Of a DNA stretch of 64,000 nt, positions 15,488-24,129 are shown one piece after another (positions within the stretch are counted from its first letter, which is position 1; each line of letters starts with the position of its first letter). Origin of the DNA: Sulfurimicrobium lacus (GTDB lineage: Bacteria; Pseudomonadota; Gammaproteobacteria; Burkholderiales; Sulfuricellaceae). The translations under genes and the position numbers were made by a program. The stretch spans positions 789,501-853,500 of the forward strand of contig NZ_AP022853.1 in NCBI RefSeq assembly GCF_011764585.1. Direction: 5' to 3'. The notes under the pieces are model-generated. The model searched no databases. It saw nothing but the letters and a program-made list of their open reading frames with translations, and was not told the DNA's origin.

Positions 15488-16915
15488 GTGGCCACAATCT
15501 ACTGCAAATCCCACCCCAGCGTTCCGGCGCGCTGGACTTGCCCCCAGTGCGATGTCGATCTGTGTTCCGGCTGCGTCAAAGCGGGAAAGAACTTCACGCT
15601 GTGCCCGGTCTGCAAAAGCCCGATGGCTCCGCTGGGCATGGGCAATGTCATTACGCCATTCTGGCTGCGCATCCCGAAATTTTTCCTCTATCCGGCGCGG
15701 CCTGTCGCCCTGATTTACATCGCAGTACTTGCGCTGCTCAGCGCCTTCTTCGGTGCTAGCGGCCTGTTCTCCGCCCTGATGCAACTGGTGATCTTCGTGG
15801 TGTTCGTCCGATACGGCTATGCCGCGCTGGAAAGCTCTGCACAAGGGCATCTCGACCCGCCGGCGGTGAGTTCGGAACTGGTCAGCGGCGACTTGTCGTT
15901 GCCATTCAAGCAACTCGCCATCTTTATCCTGATGTTCGCTTCGGTAGGGGTCGCAGCATCCTTGCTGGGCCGCTTCGGGGCTGTCGTCATGCTGATCCTG
16001 GTCTATCTGTCCCTGCCGGCCAGCGTCATGGAACTGGCTACCAGCCATAGCTTCGGCGCGGCCATCAACCCTGCCAACCTGTTCGGCACCATACGCTGTA
16101 TCGGCTGGCCCTACCTGGTGCTCTGGTTTTTCCTGGTCATGCTCACGGCGAGCAGTGCGGCACTCCAATACCTGCTGCCCGGCATGGAGCATTCGTTCTG
16201 GGCGACGTTGCTTTACGACGTGGTGAACATGTACTTCCTGCTCGCCATGTTTCACCTGATGGGATACGTCATCTATCAATATCACCAGATACTGAATTAT
16301 GCCGTCGCGGTGGATTTCGATGAAACGAGCGAATCGAATGTCGCAAAAGTGGAGAAACCAGCCGACCCGGTCAATGCCCAGGTTGCCCTGCTTCTGCAGG
16401 AAGGCAAGGCAGATGCGGCTCGACAGCTTCTTGTGGAGAAAATTGCCAGCGCGCCGGGCAACCTGGAATTGCGTGGAAAATTGCATAAACTGCTCGTTCT
16501 GGCGGGCGACGCACAAGGTCTGGCCGAATCCGCCCAACCCTTCATCACTCTGCTGATGGCTGAGCAGAAAACACGTCAGGCGGCGGAAATTCTGCGTGAT
16601 TGCCAGCGACTGGTCGCGGAGTTCCGCCCTGCCAACCCGGATTATACCTACCCCCTGATGCTGCAATTACGTGCCTTGCGCGAGCCGCAACTGGCAGTGA
16701 AACTCGCACAGAATTTCCACCAGCGTCACGACAATCATGTCGAGCTGCCGAATATCTATTTTCTCGTCGCGCAGATTATGTGCGAGGAATTGAGGCAGGA
16801 TCAGCAGGCGGCAAAGATTCTGGGCTTCCTGCAGAGTAAATTCCCGCAACATGAGCTGGCGCCCAAAATCCGGGAATACTTGGCGCTGCTCGGGCGGCTT
16901 GCCACTGCCGGTTAA
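15488..16915 (+). CDS. B-box zinc-finger, multi-pass membrane and TPR-like protein
   Basis: 475 aa with a GTG start at 15488. Residues 3-45 form a B-box-like zinc cluster (YCKSHPSVPARWTCPQCDV, LCSGCV, LCPVCKSPM). Residues 70-290 carry about five or six membrane helices of the DUF4013/YIP1-like kind. From about 300 on the sequence is helical and repeat-like (VALLLQEGKADAARQLLVEK), consistent with TPRs. Similar B-box/membrane/TPR proteins occur in betaproteobacteria without known function. It converges with the rhomboid gene, which also combines membrane helices with a C-terminal helical-repeat region, so the two may serve related membrane roles. The 248-nt gap upstream (15240-15487) shows no feature beyond a likely promoter. 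Confidence 0.75.
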   Translation: MATIYCKSHPSVPARWTCPQCDVDLCSGCVKAGKNFTLCPVCKSPMAPLGMGNVITPFWLRIPKFFLYPARPVALIYIAVLALLSAFFGASGLFSALMQLVIFVVFVRYGYAALESSAQGHLDPPAVSSELVSGDLSLPFKQLAIFILMFASVGVAASLLGRFGAVVMLILVYLSLPASVMELATSHSFGAAINPANLFGTIRCIGWPYLVLWFFLVMLTASSAALQYLLPGMEHSFWATLLYDVVNMYFLLAMFHLMGYVIYQYHQILNYAVAVDFDETSESNVAKVEKPADPVNAQVALLLQEGKADAARQLLVEKIASAPGNLELRGKLHKLLVLAGDAQGLAESAQPFITLLMAEQKTRQAAEILRDCQRLVAEFRPANPDYTYPLMLQLRALREPQLAVKLAQNFHQRHDNHVELPNIYFLVAQIMCEELRQDQQAAKILGFLQSKFPQHELAPKIREYLALLGRLATAG

Positions 16916-16939
16916 AGGCCCGTCGCGGTTTTCCGGTTT

Positions 16940-18418
16940 TTAGCCGGCATTGTTCAGGATGTGATGGGCCAACTCGGCTTCCGACGATTGCGGGTGGCGA
17001 TCGATCAGCAAGCTTAGATACTGACGGCTCTTTTCGCTTTGCTTTTCTCGCGCATAGGCGGTGCCCAAAGCCAGCAATGCCGGCGCCAGCGATGCGTTTG
17101 GCGATTTGCCCAGAACATTGACGAGCTTCTCCGCATCATCGAGAAACCCTGCGGAAGCAAAGCGGCGTGCCAGCGCCAACAGCGTGTGCGGCGTCCAGCG
17201 TATGCTAGGCTGGGCAATGCGGAAATATTCCTTGTAGGTGGCATTCTGCAGCTTGATGCACTCCGCGTCCTTATCCGTCAGATTCAGAATCTGCTGGCTG
17301 AGCGCATGGAACAGTTCGCTGGCCGGAGAGAGTTTGGCGATGTTGTAGCGCTGAACCAGTAAGCCCCTGTCACCGGGTTTTTCGGCATGCAGCTCGCCGA
17401 ATATCCTGGCGGCCTGCGGCATGTCCAGCGCAGCGACGCGCTTGATGCCTTCCTCATAGCGTCGCTGGAAAGCGGCTTCCTTCTCGGACTCGTCAAGATA
17501 GGACACATCGACACTGCCTTGAGTGCGTTTAACCACCATGGCGATCGCCGCACCGGCGCACAATCCGCCAACGTGGGCCAGATTGTTGACGCGCGACGGC
17601 CCGGCCAGGAACATCTGGTAAAACTCGTTGGCCAGCCACACGGGAAGCATGATGATGGCGGGCGCCCTGATGTAATCGAAATAAAAGACCAGCCAGTAAA
17701 AGAAACGGATTTTTCGCAGTCCGAAAAGCACGGCATACATCCCCATTACGCCGGCAATCGCGCCCGATGCCCCGATATCCGTAATGCCGCTGTCAGGGTG
17801 AATCATCACGTCCAGCCCGCCGGAAGCCAGCCCTGCCAGCAAATAGAAAACCAGGTAGCGCCGGCTGCCCAGCGCCGCTTCAACCACGTAACCTATCAGC
17901 CCCAGGATCAGCATGTTGCCGAACAGATGCCCGAAATCCGCATGCAGAAACATGTGGCTGAACATTGTTACGAACGCCGGGTAAGCGGGCTTCAGTCCAT
18001 AGCTGTACCACACCACCCGGCCGAGCAGCCCGTCAAGATGCGTCCGTTCCGCCTGCCATAGCGCGCGCTCGCTAAAATCCGGCTGAAATAATCCGCCCTG
18101 GCGTAGCTGCCGCATGAAGGGCGCATCGATGTCCATGGCAAACAGCAATTGCGGCGCCAGCTTCGAGTCGTGCTCCAGGCTGCGGGCCACCTCGCTGGCT
18201 TGGGGTTGCTGCCCGTTGTTTTCGAGGTAACGCAAATAAAGCGGAACTTCGATGCGCGGCAAACTCGACTGCGCATAATATTTTGTGGCTTCGGCCATGC
18301 GCTTTTCATCATGCGCCTGAGCAACAAGGAAAATGAGCGCGTTCAGGACAATGAGAAACACTGTAACAAGCGGCGGTGATTTCCAGTCGACAGGCTTGTC
18401 TAGCGGGATAAGCAGCAT
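16940..18418 (-). CDS. Rhomboid-family intramembrane serine protease with C-terminal TPR-like region
   Basis: 492 aa. A first membrane helix (about 17-35) leads into a soluble insertion (about 36-145), then the rhomboid core: HMFLHADFGHLFGNMLILG, the nucleophile Ser in GASGAIAGVMGMY, and the catalytic His in NLAHVGGLCAG. The C-terminal 180 residues are helical and repeat-like (FASAGFLDDAEKLVNVLG), giving a protease-TPR fusion longer than GlpG-type rhomboids (about 270 aa). It should cleave membrane-protein substrates within the bilayer; none is identifiable here. Confidence 0.88.
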   Translation of the reverse strand: MLLIPLDKPVDWKSPPLVTVFLIVLNALIFLVAQAHDEKRMAEATKYYAQSSLPRIEVPLYLRYLENNGQQPQASEVARSLEHDSKLAPQLLFAMDIDAPFMRQLRQGGLFQPDFSERALWQAERTHLDGLLGRVVWYSYGLKPAYPAFVTMFSHMFLHADFGHLFGNMLILGLIGYVVEAALGSRRYLVFYLLAGLASGGLDVMIHPDSGITDIGASGAIAGVMGMYAVLFGLRKIRFFYWLVFYFDYIRAPAIIMLPVWLANEFYQMFLAGPSRVNNLAHVGGLCAGAAIAMVVKRTQGSVDVSYLDESEKEAAFQRRYEEGIKRVAALDMPQAARIFGELHAEKPGDRGLLVQRYNIAKLSPASELFHALSQQILNLTDKDAECIKLQNATYKEYFRIAQPSIRWTPHTLLALARRFASAGFLDDAEKLVNVLGKSPNASLAPALLALGTAYAREKQSEKSRQYLSLLIDRHPQSSEAELAHHILNNAG

Positions 18419-18482
18419 GGCAGGGCTCTTGGTGGGATTTGCGCGATTGTAAGTTAAATTCGCGCTACCACACCAACTTCGG

Positions 18483-19766
18483 TCAGCCCGCCTGCGCCAC
18501 CACCACGTCGCTCAGGCGTGTGGTGTAGCACGGCGATTTGCGCTCGGACTTGGTGTGCCAATGCGGCGTCAGCCCTTCCCCGGCTAGCTTGATGGTCCCT
18601 TGCCCGAAGGTCTGGTTGATGCGGTCCAGCGCCTGCATGAGGCCGGTGGAGCGCGCCAGCTGGGCGGGGTCGTCGAACAGCGTGAGGGCGCGCCGGCTGG
18701 CGGGGATCAGTTCGGAAAGCATCACGCCCGCCTTGGTGTAGGCGAAGCCCGGCCGGTAAATCGTTTTGAGCCCCTGCAGCGCGCCATGGGAAAGCGCAAT
18801 CGAGTCGGATGTCGGGGAAGCCAGCGGCACCGTGATGCTGGGGCTGTACTGCGGCGCATTTTCCTTGAAGGGGTTGGTGCGGATGAAGACGTGGATGGCG
18901 CCGGCCAGGGCGTTCTGGCGGCGCAGTTTCAGCGCGGCGCGCACGGTGTAGGTCTGCACCGCCTGCTGCAGTTCCGCAAGGCCCAGCACAGGCATGCCGA
19001 ACGAGCGCGAGGAGATGATCTGCTGGTTCGGCGCAGTTACCTCTTCCAGGCTGAGGCGCGGCACGCCGTTGAGTTCCTCCACGGTGCGCTCCAGCACGAT
19101 CGAGAAACGCTGGCGGATGCGCGCGGGCGATGCCCGCTTGAGGTCGAGCACCGTGCGGATGCCCATGTCGCCAAGCTTCGGCGCCAGGCGCCGGCCCACT
19201 CCCCAGACCTCGCCGACCTCGATATCGCCCAGCAGGCGATCCAGGTCGCCGGAATCTAGCGCGCCGAAGTCGCATACGCTGTCGAAAGCGGCGCGTTTCT
19301 TGGCGACATGGTTGGCGAGCTTGGCCAGGGTTTTCGAGGTGGCGATGCCGACGCACACCGGCAGCCCCAGCTGGCGGCGAATCCTGTGCCGCATGGTCTG
19401 CGCGTAGCGCGTCAGGCCCAAATGCTCGAAGCCGCTCAGGTCGAGGAAGCACTCGTCGATGGAGTAGACCTCCTGGCTGGGCGAAAAGCTCGAGAGGATA
19501 GCCATCACGCGGTTGCTCATGTCGGCGTAGAGCGCGTAATTGCTGGAGAGCGCGACGATATCGTGCTGCTCCGCCAGCGCCCGGATCTGGAACCACGGCA
19601 CGGCCATGCCGACGCCCAGTGCCTTCACCTCGTTGCTGCGCGCCACCACGCAGCCGTCGTTGTTGGACAGCACGACGACCGGCCGGCCTTCGAGCCTGGG
19701 GTTGAACACCCGCTCGCAGGACACGTAGAAATTGTTGCAGTCGATCAGGGCGATGTTGGCAGACAT
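18483..19766 (-). CDS. umuC: DNA polymerase V catalytic subunit UmuC
   Basis: 427 aa from ATG 19766. Y-family polymerase: [18 protein letters not shown] (catalytic Asp), [14 protein letters not shown], and [13 protein letters not shown] with the SxDE metal ligands. The thumb and little-finger regions follow, with [19 protein letters not shown] and [10 protein letters not shown]. The C-terminal [20 protein letters not shown] is the usual UmuC end. It performs translesion synthesis with UmuD' after DNA damage. Its start lies inside the umuD end (22-nt overlap), so the two are coupled, and both follow the LexA-like repressor. Confidence 0.95.
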   Translation of the reverse strand: MSANIALIDCNNFYVSCERVFNPRLEGRPVVVLSNNDGCVVARSNEVKALGVGMAVPWFQIRALAEQHDIVALSSNYALYADMSNRVMAILSSFSPSQEVYSIDECFLDLSGFEHLGLTRYAQTMRHRIRRQLGLPVCVGIATSKTLAKLANHVAKKRAAFDSVCDFGALDSGDLDRLLGDIEVGEVWGVGRRLAPKLGDMGIRTVLDLKRASPARIRQRFSIVLERTVEELNGVPRLSLEEVTAPNQQIISSRSFGMPVLGLAELQQAVQTYTVRAALKLRRQNALAGAIHVFIRTNPFKENAPQYSPSITVPLASPTSDSIALSHGALQGLKTIYRPGFAYTKAGVMLSELIPASRRALTLFDDPAQLARSTGLMQALDRINQTFGQGTIKLAGEGLTPHWHTKSERKSPCYTTRLSDVVVAQAG

Positions 19767-20233
19767 AATCCTATCTCGTGGATCGACCACTTCACCACGC
19801 CCCAGATGGTGAGTGACAGGTCCGCGCCGACATGGATGTCGGGATAGTCGGCGTTGCCGGCGCGCAGCAGGTAGCCTTGCGGTGCGTGGCACAGCTGCTT
19901 CACGGTGAAGTCGCCTTCCAGCACGGCGATGACGATGCTGCGGTCGCTCGCTTCGACGGAGCGGTCCACCACCAGCAGGTCGCCGTCGTGGATGCCGAAC
20001 CCGGTCATCGAATCGCCCGCGACGCGGATGAAGAAGGTCGCTTCCCGGTGTGCGATCAGGTGGCGGTTCAGGTCGATGCGGCCCTCGACGTAGTCGTCGG
20101 CGGGCGAGGGGAAGCCGGCGGGAACCGGCCTGGCCAGCAGCGGTCCGCCCACCCGGAATACGGCTGGCGGTGCGTCGAGCAGGGACAGCAAGCCCCCTGG
20201 GAAGGCCGCGGGGCCTTCCATGCAGATAGACAT
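19745..20233 (-). CDS. umuD: DNA polymerase V accessory protein UmuD
   Basis: 162 aa. S24 peptidase fold with cleavage site Ala39-Gly40 in PVPAGFPSP, catalytic Ser75 ([11 protein letters not shown]) and Lys112 (GDFTVKQL). E. coli UmuD cleaves Cys24-Gly25; the Ala-Gly bond here is the LexA-type form. RecA-stimulated self-cleavage gives UmuD', which binds UmuC. It starts 11 nt after the LexA-like gene and overlaps umuC by 22 nt. The N-terminal arm before the cleavage site is longer than in E. coli (39 versus 24 residues). Confidence 0.93.
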   Translation of the reverse strand: MSICMEGPAAFPGGLLSLLDAPPAVFRVGGPLLARPVPAGFPSPADDYVEGRIDLNRHLIAHREATFFIRVAGDSMTGFGIHDGDLLVVDRSVEASDRSIVIAVLEGDFTVKQLCHAPQGYLLRAGNADYPDIHVGADLSLTIWGVVKWSIHEIGLCLPTSP

Positions 20234-20244
20234 GGCAGCCCCGG

Positions 20245-20835
20245 CTAGTTGCGATATCGTCGGACGAGGCCGACCATGACGCCGTAGATTTCCAGCGAAC
20301 CCTGCGGGCGGATGACCGGGAACGCCTTGTTGTGCGGGCGCAGGATGAACTGGCCGCGCTCGATGGCGAGTTCCTTGAGGGTGAACTCGTTGTCCACGAT
20401 GGCCACCACGAAATCCCCGGCGCTGGCGGCGGTGCCGCGTTCGACCACGGCGATGTCGCCGTCGTTGATGCCGGCGTCGATCATCGATTCGCCCTTGATG
20501 GGGATCATGGCCGTGCGGGAAGGGGTGCGCACCAGGTAGTCGTCGACGAAGAAGGGATCGCCGCCGACATCGTTGGCCAGCACCGGCATGCCCGCCGGCA
20601 CCGTGGCGTCCGCCAGCGGGCGCTCGAAGAAGCGCTTGGCCGGCATCCATGCGTCGTCGTCCGGGGTGCGTGCGAGGAAGCCCTGCGTCTCCAGGCGCTC
20701 GAGGAATTTGCGCGCCGCCGCCTTGGAGAAACCGATCAGTGCGGCGATGCGCTGCTGCGACGGGATGCGCCGGGCGTCGGCGTAGTAGTCGCGCAGCTTG
20801 GCGAGGTGCTCGTTGTCGCGATTGGGCGTGGGCAT
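20245..20835 (-). CDS. lexA: LexA-like S24 repressor of the umuDC cassette
   Basis: 196 aa; ATG 20835 with GGTAACTCTCC upstream. Residues 1-60 are a helix-turn-helix ([20 protein letters not shown]) that differs clearly from the canonical LexA start MLTxRQxxxLxFI. The C-terminal half is a standard autoprotease: cleavage site Ala-Gly in TVPAGMPV, Ser in [10 protein letters not shown], Lys in [10 protein letters not shown]. It is first in the operon with umuD and umuC and sits behind a promoter containing two matching palindromes, so it very probably represses its own operon and is inactivated by RecA. It may be a second LexA paralogue and not the genome's main SOS repressor. Confidence 0.85.
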   Translation of the reverse strand: MPTPNRDNEHLAKLRDYYADARRIPSQQRIAALIGFSKAAARKFLERLETQGFLARTPDDDAWMPAKRFFERPLADATVPAGMPVLANDVGGDPFFVDDYLVRTPSRTAMIPIKGESMIDAGINDGDIAVVERGTAASAGDFVVAIVDNEFTLKELAIERGQFILRPHNKAFPVIRPQGSLEIYGVMVGLVRRYRN

Positions 20836-20850
20836 GGAGAGTTACCGATG

Positions 20851-20896
20851 GTTGTCTAATGAAAACCATGATAGTTATCGAACGACAACCTGTCAA
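20851..20896 (-). promoter_or_regulatory. Promoter with tandem LexA-like operators
   Basis: On the reverse strand TTGACA (20896-20891), exactly 17 nt, then TATCAT (20873-20868). Operator 1, GTTGTC-GTTC-GATAAC (20889-20874), fills the spacer; operator 2, GTTTTC-ATTA-GACAAC (20866-20851), covers the start-site region. Both fit GTTNTC-N4-GANAAC, and their left edges are 23 nt apart, about two helical turns. This differs from the usual betaproteobacterial SOS box CTGT-N8-ACAG and fits the divergent helix-turn-helix of the downstream repressor. Confidence 0.75.
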
Positions 20897-20970
20897 TGGC
20901 GAATATTTCACGCAAGCCGCGCCCGTTTTCTTCTAAAATGGGCACTCTCCCCGTAACCCCGCAGAAGACC

Positions 20971-21942
20971 ATGCGCCTGATTCTCGCCCCCATGGAGGGC
21001 CTCGCCGATTACGTGCTGCGCGACGTGCTGACACGCATCGGCGGCTACGATGGCGCGGTGTCGGAGTTCATCCGGGTTTCCGGCACGCTGCTGCCGTTCC
21101 GCACCTATCAGCGCCTTTGTCCGGAGATTTTCGACGGGAGCCGTACGTCGTCCGGTACGCCAGTCGCGGTGCAGTTGCTGGGGAGCGACCCCGGCTGGCT
21201 AGCGGCCAACGCCGCCCGGCTGAGCGAGCTTTCCCCGCATGGCGTGGACCTGAACTTCGGCTGCCCCGCCAAAACGGTGAACCGGCACGGCGGCGGCGCA
21301 ATGCTCCTGGGCGATCCGGAGCTGCTCAACAGGATCGTCCATGCCGTCCGCTGCGCCGTGCCGAAAAACATTCCGGTGACGGCGAAAATGCGCCTGGGAA
21401 TCTCCGATACCTCGCGCGCGCTCGATTGCGCCCAGGCGCTGGCGGAAGGCGGCGCCGCGTCGCTGGTGGTACATGCCCGCACCAAGGAGCAGGGCTACAA
21501 GGCGCCGGCGCACTGGGAATGGGTTGCGCGCATCCGGGAGGCCATTCCCGTCCCGGTCGTGGCCAACGGCGAAGTATGGACCGTCGAGGACTGGAAGCGC
21601 TGCTGCGAGATCAGCGGGTCGCACGACGTGATGCTTGGGCGCGGCGCAGTCTCCGACCCGTGGCTGGCGCAACGCATACGCGGCATGGCGGAACCTGAAC
21701 CGACACCGCAGGATTGGCTGGCGCTGCTGCCCTTCATCGCCGACTACTGGACCGGCGTGCAGCGCAAAGTGCTGCCGGCTCAGGCGGCGGGGCGACTCAA
21801 GCTGTGGCTCGGCATGCTGCGCCGGACGTGGCCGGAAGCCGGGGAACTACACACCATCATTCGCCCCCTACGCACGCCGGGCGAAATTTCAGATGTGCTT
21901 TGCGGACTTTCTATCCTTGGTCGGGCTGATTTGCCGCATTGA
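20971..21942 (+). CDS. dusC: tRNA-dihydrouridine(16) synthase
   Basis: 323 aa from ATG 20971, chosen because Dus proteins start MRxxLAPMEG; the frame is open upstream into the lexA promoter. FMN-dependent reduction of U16 in tRNA. Motifs: LAPMEGLADYVLRDVL, VQLLG, GVDLNFGCPAKTVN with the catalytic Cys, GGGAMLL, VTAKMRLG, HARTKEQGY, VVANGE, and MLGRGAVSDP. The acceptor preferences EFIRVSGTLLP and KEQGY match the DusC subfamily over DusA/B. It is divergent from the lexA-umuDC operon. Confidence 0.93.
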   Translation: MRLILAPMEGLADYVLRDVLTRIGGYDGAVSEFIRVSGTLLPFRTYQRLCPEIFDGSRTSSGTPVAVQLLGSDPGWLAANAARLSELSPHGVDLNFGCPAKTVNRHGGGAMLLGDPELLNRIVHAVRCAVPKNIPVTAKMRLGISDTSRALDCAQALAEGGAASLVVHARTKEQGYKAPAHWEWVARIREAIPVPVVANGEVWTVEDWKRCCEISGSHDVMLGRGAVSDPWLAQRIRGMAEPEPTPQDWLALLPFIADYWTGVQRKVLPAQAAGRLKLWLGMLRRTWPEAGELHTIIRPLRTPGEISDVLCGLSILGRADLPH

Positions 21943-21984
21943 GTTTTTCAACCCGATTGGCCCTGTTCGGAAGGGGCTGCGGAA

Positions 21985-23799
21985 TCAAGGGCTAGCAGCG
22001 GCATCCATCGCAGCCACCAGACTCGCATGCATGAACAAATCGTGCCCCGCGGGGGAAACCGTGAACCCGAGCGCGGCAACGCCATTGCGCCGCAGGGCTT
22101 TGTCATGGGACGCCAGACTGGCGGTGATGAGTTCCGTCGATGGCGAAGGCGCCGGGCCGTCCGCAATGACGGCCTGCCGTTTCTCGGCGGCGAGCAGGGT
22201 CGTTCCCGCCAGGCGGAACCCGCGGGGAGAATGGAAGCGGCGCCAGGCCTCCCGCGCCAGCTTGTCCGCAAAAGCATGGTCCGCCGCCTTCCCGCTCAGG
22301 CGGGCGTAATACCGCAGGCCGGATGCCGCGTAGGCGTATCCCTCCAGATCCGCGGGGCCGAACAGTTTGCCGTGCCCCATTCCATTTTGCAGCCCATCCT
22401 TGCGCCACAGTTGCCTTGCCAGAAAATCCTTCACCTCGTCGGCGGAGCGCCGGTAACGCGGAGCGGTAGCCGCCGCTTCGCTCAGGGCCTTGAGCGCCAA
22501 TCCGTTCAGACCTGCCAGCAGCTTGTCGTCCTTGGGCAGGCTGCGATTTCTCCTTTCTTTTCGCAGCTTGCGGTAGACGGGCTCGAGTTGCGCCAGTTCC
22601 GCAGCCGTCGGCTCGCGCACTTGTTGGGGGAGATAGCCCAGGTCCGACTCCGCCGCGGCTTCCAGCCCCCAGATGCGCGTGGCCAGGGCTAACTCGTCAG
22701 GACTCAGGGTGTGACGGAGTTGTTCCATGCTCCAGAGATAGACGCCGCCTTCCCGTCCTTCGCTGTCGACCGCCGACGTGCTGGTGATGAAGGCGCCGGT
22801 TTCCGCATCGCGCATTTCCGCCAGCATGAAATCCAGGGTCTCGAAGGCGATTTCCTGGTATTGCGGTTTGCCCAGAATGCGGGCGGCACGCAGGTAAAGC
22901 AAAGCAAGCTCGGCGTTGTCGTACAGCATTTTCTCGTAATGGGGCGTGTGCCATTCCGGGTCGACCGTATAGCGAAAAAAACCGCCGCCGACGTGGTCGC
23001 GCAGCCCGCCTTTTGCCATCAGGTCCAAGGTCAGGGTCAGCCACGCGGCAAGCCGGGCGTCTGGATGGCGCTCATGGATTTGCAGCAGGGCCGTGAGTTG
23101 GGGCGCCATGGGAAACTTGCGTGCCTGTTCGAGTCCGCCGCGCAACGGGTCGGCCATCGCCAGGGCGTCATCCACCAGCCGTTGGCGCCAGACCGCGGCA
23201 TGATCGGAAGCAGGCTTCAGCGGGATGGAGCCCACCGGCTTCCCGCCGCCGGCAGCCTCCCTGGCCGCCGCCTTGAGTTCATCGCGATCGGTCAGCCAGC
23301 GTTCACTCAATTTGCTTATCAGGCCCAGAAACTGGTCCGGTTTCGAATACAGCGTGGCGTAGACCGGGTAGCCTTCGGGGGTGATGAAAACATTGAGCGG
23401 CCATCCGGCCATGCCGCGGGAACGCCGCGCGAATTCGATCATTTCGGCATCCAGCGCAGTGTTCAACTCACGGTCGACTTTTACGGGAATGAAATCCCGA
23501 TTTAGCACCTCGGCGATGCGTAGATCGCGGTAACTTTCCTGCTGCATGACATGGCACCAGTGACAGGAGAAATAGCCGATGGAAACGAACAGCAGCTTGT
23601 TCTGCTGCCGTGCCAGAGAGACGGTGGCCGGGCTCCATTCCTGCCATGCCACCGGGTCGGCGCCGTGCATCGCCAGGTAGGGAGAGGGGTGATTGGCGAG
23701 ACGGTTGACCAAGGGCGCAGCCTGCATCGCCGCGGGCAGGAAGGACATGCACAGCGCCAGAATCAATCCGAATAAGCGTTGCCTTGATGATCGTGCCAT
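21985..23799 (-). CDS. DUF255 thioredoxin-fold protein (YyaL/SSP411 family), exported
   Basis: 604 aa from ATG 23799 (AGGAAC upstream). A signal peptide (about 1-28, LILALCMSFLPAAMQAA) precedes the family start NRLANHPSPYLAMHGADPVAW. The thioredoxin-like domain has FSCHWCHVMQQESY, a CxxC-like pair typical of DUF255, followed by a long (alpha/alpha)6 region resembling N-acylglucosamine epimerase/cellulase folds (GGFFRYTVDPEWHTPHYEKM). Most family members are cytosolic and about 670 aa; an exported copy is less common. Biochemical role is unknown. Confidence 0.88.
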   Translation of the reverse strand: MARSSRQRLFGLILALCMSFLPAAMQAAPLVNRLANHPSPYLAMHGADPVAWQEWSPATVSLARQQNKLLFVSIGYFSCHWCHVMQQESYRDLRIAEVLNRDFIPVKVDRELNTALDAEMIEFARRSRGMAGWPLNVFITPEGYPVYATLYSKPDQFLGLISKLSERWLTDRDELKAAAREAAGGGKPVGSIPLKPASDHAAVWRQRLVDDALAMADPLRGGLEQARKFPMAPQLTALLQIHERHPDARLAAWLTLTLDLMAKGGLRDHVGGGFFRYTVDPEWHTPHYEKMLYDNAELALLYLRAARILGKPQYQEIAFETLDFMLAEMRDAETGAFITSTSAVDSEGREGGVYLWSMEQLRHTLSPDELALATRIWGLEAAAESDLGYLPQQVREPTAAELAQLEPVYRKLRKERRNRSLPKDDKLLAGLNGLALKALSEAAATAPRYRRSADEVKDFLARQLWRKDGLQNGMGHGKLFGPADLEGYAYAASGLRYYARLSGKAADHAFADKLAREAWRRFHSPRGFRLAGTTLLAAEKRQAVIADGPAPSPSTELITASLASHDKALRRNGVAALGFTVSPAGHDLFMHASLVAAMDAAASP

Positions 23800-23905
23800 G
23801 GGGTTCCTGCTATTGATCCCGCCTTCTACAGTCATGCCGGCGTGGATTTGGAAAGCCTGCGCAAACTAAGACTTCGGCTCCATCCGGGTGGTTCCGGCCT
23901 GGCGT

Positions 23906-24022
23906 TCAAAGAATGTTGAACAGCACCAGCGGCGTCAAGGCAAGCGAGACCACAAAAACCCAGAAATCCGGGTCGCGAAAATAGGTTTGCAGGCGCAGTG
24001 TTTGGTTTTCCATTCTCATCAT
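23906..24022 (-). CDS. Single-helix small membrane protein (38 aa)
   Basis: Reverse-strand ORF MMRMENQTLRLQTYFRDPDF followed by a hydrophobic stretch of about 15 residues and TPLVLFNIL. ACGGAG lies about 8 nt before the ATG at 24022, good spacing for initiation. One membrane helix at about 21-36. It sits alone in the 330-nt gap between the DUF255 gene and the WYL regulator. Small size limits certainty; no family is recognised. Confidence 0.45.
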   Translation of the reverse strand: MMRMENQTLRLQTYFRDPDFWVFVVSLALTPLVLFNIL

Positions 24023-24129
24023 CGGCTCCGTTTTTTAAATTGACGGGGCCAGTATGTCGAACAGAAAGCTCATGGCGTGAGCCATGGTCGGGATGGTGCT
24101 GCGGTTTTTTCCGGGCTTGATTTGTTCGC

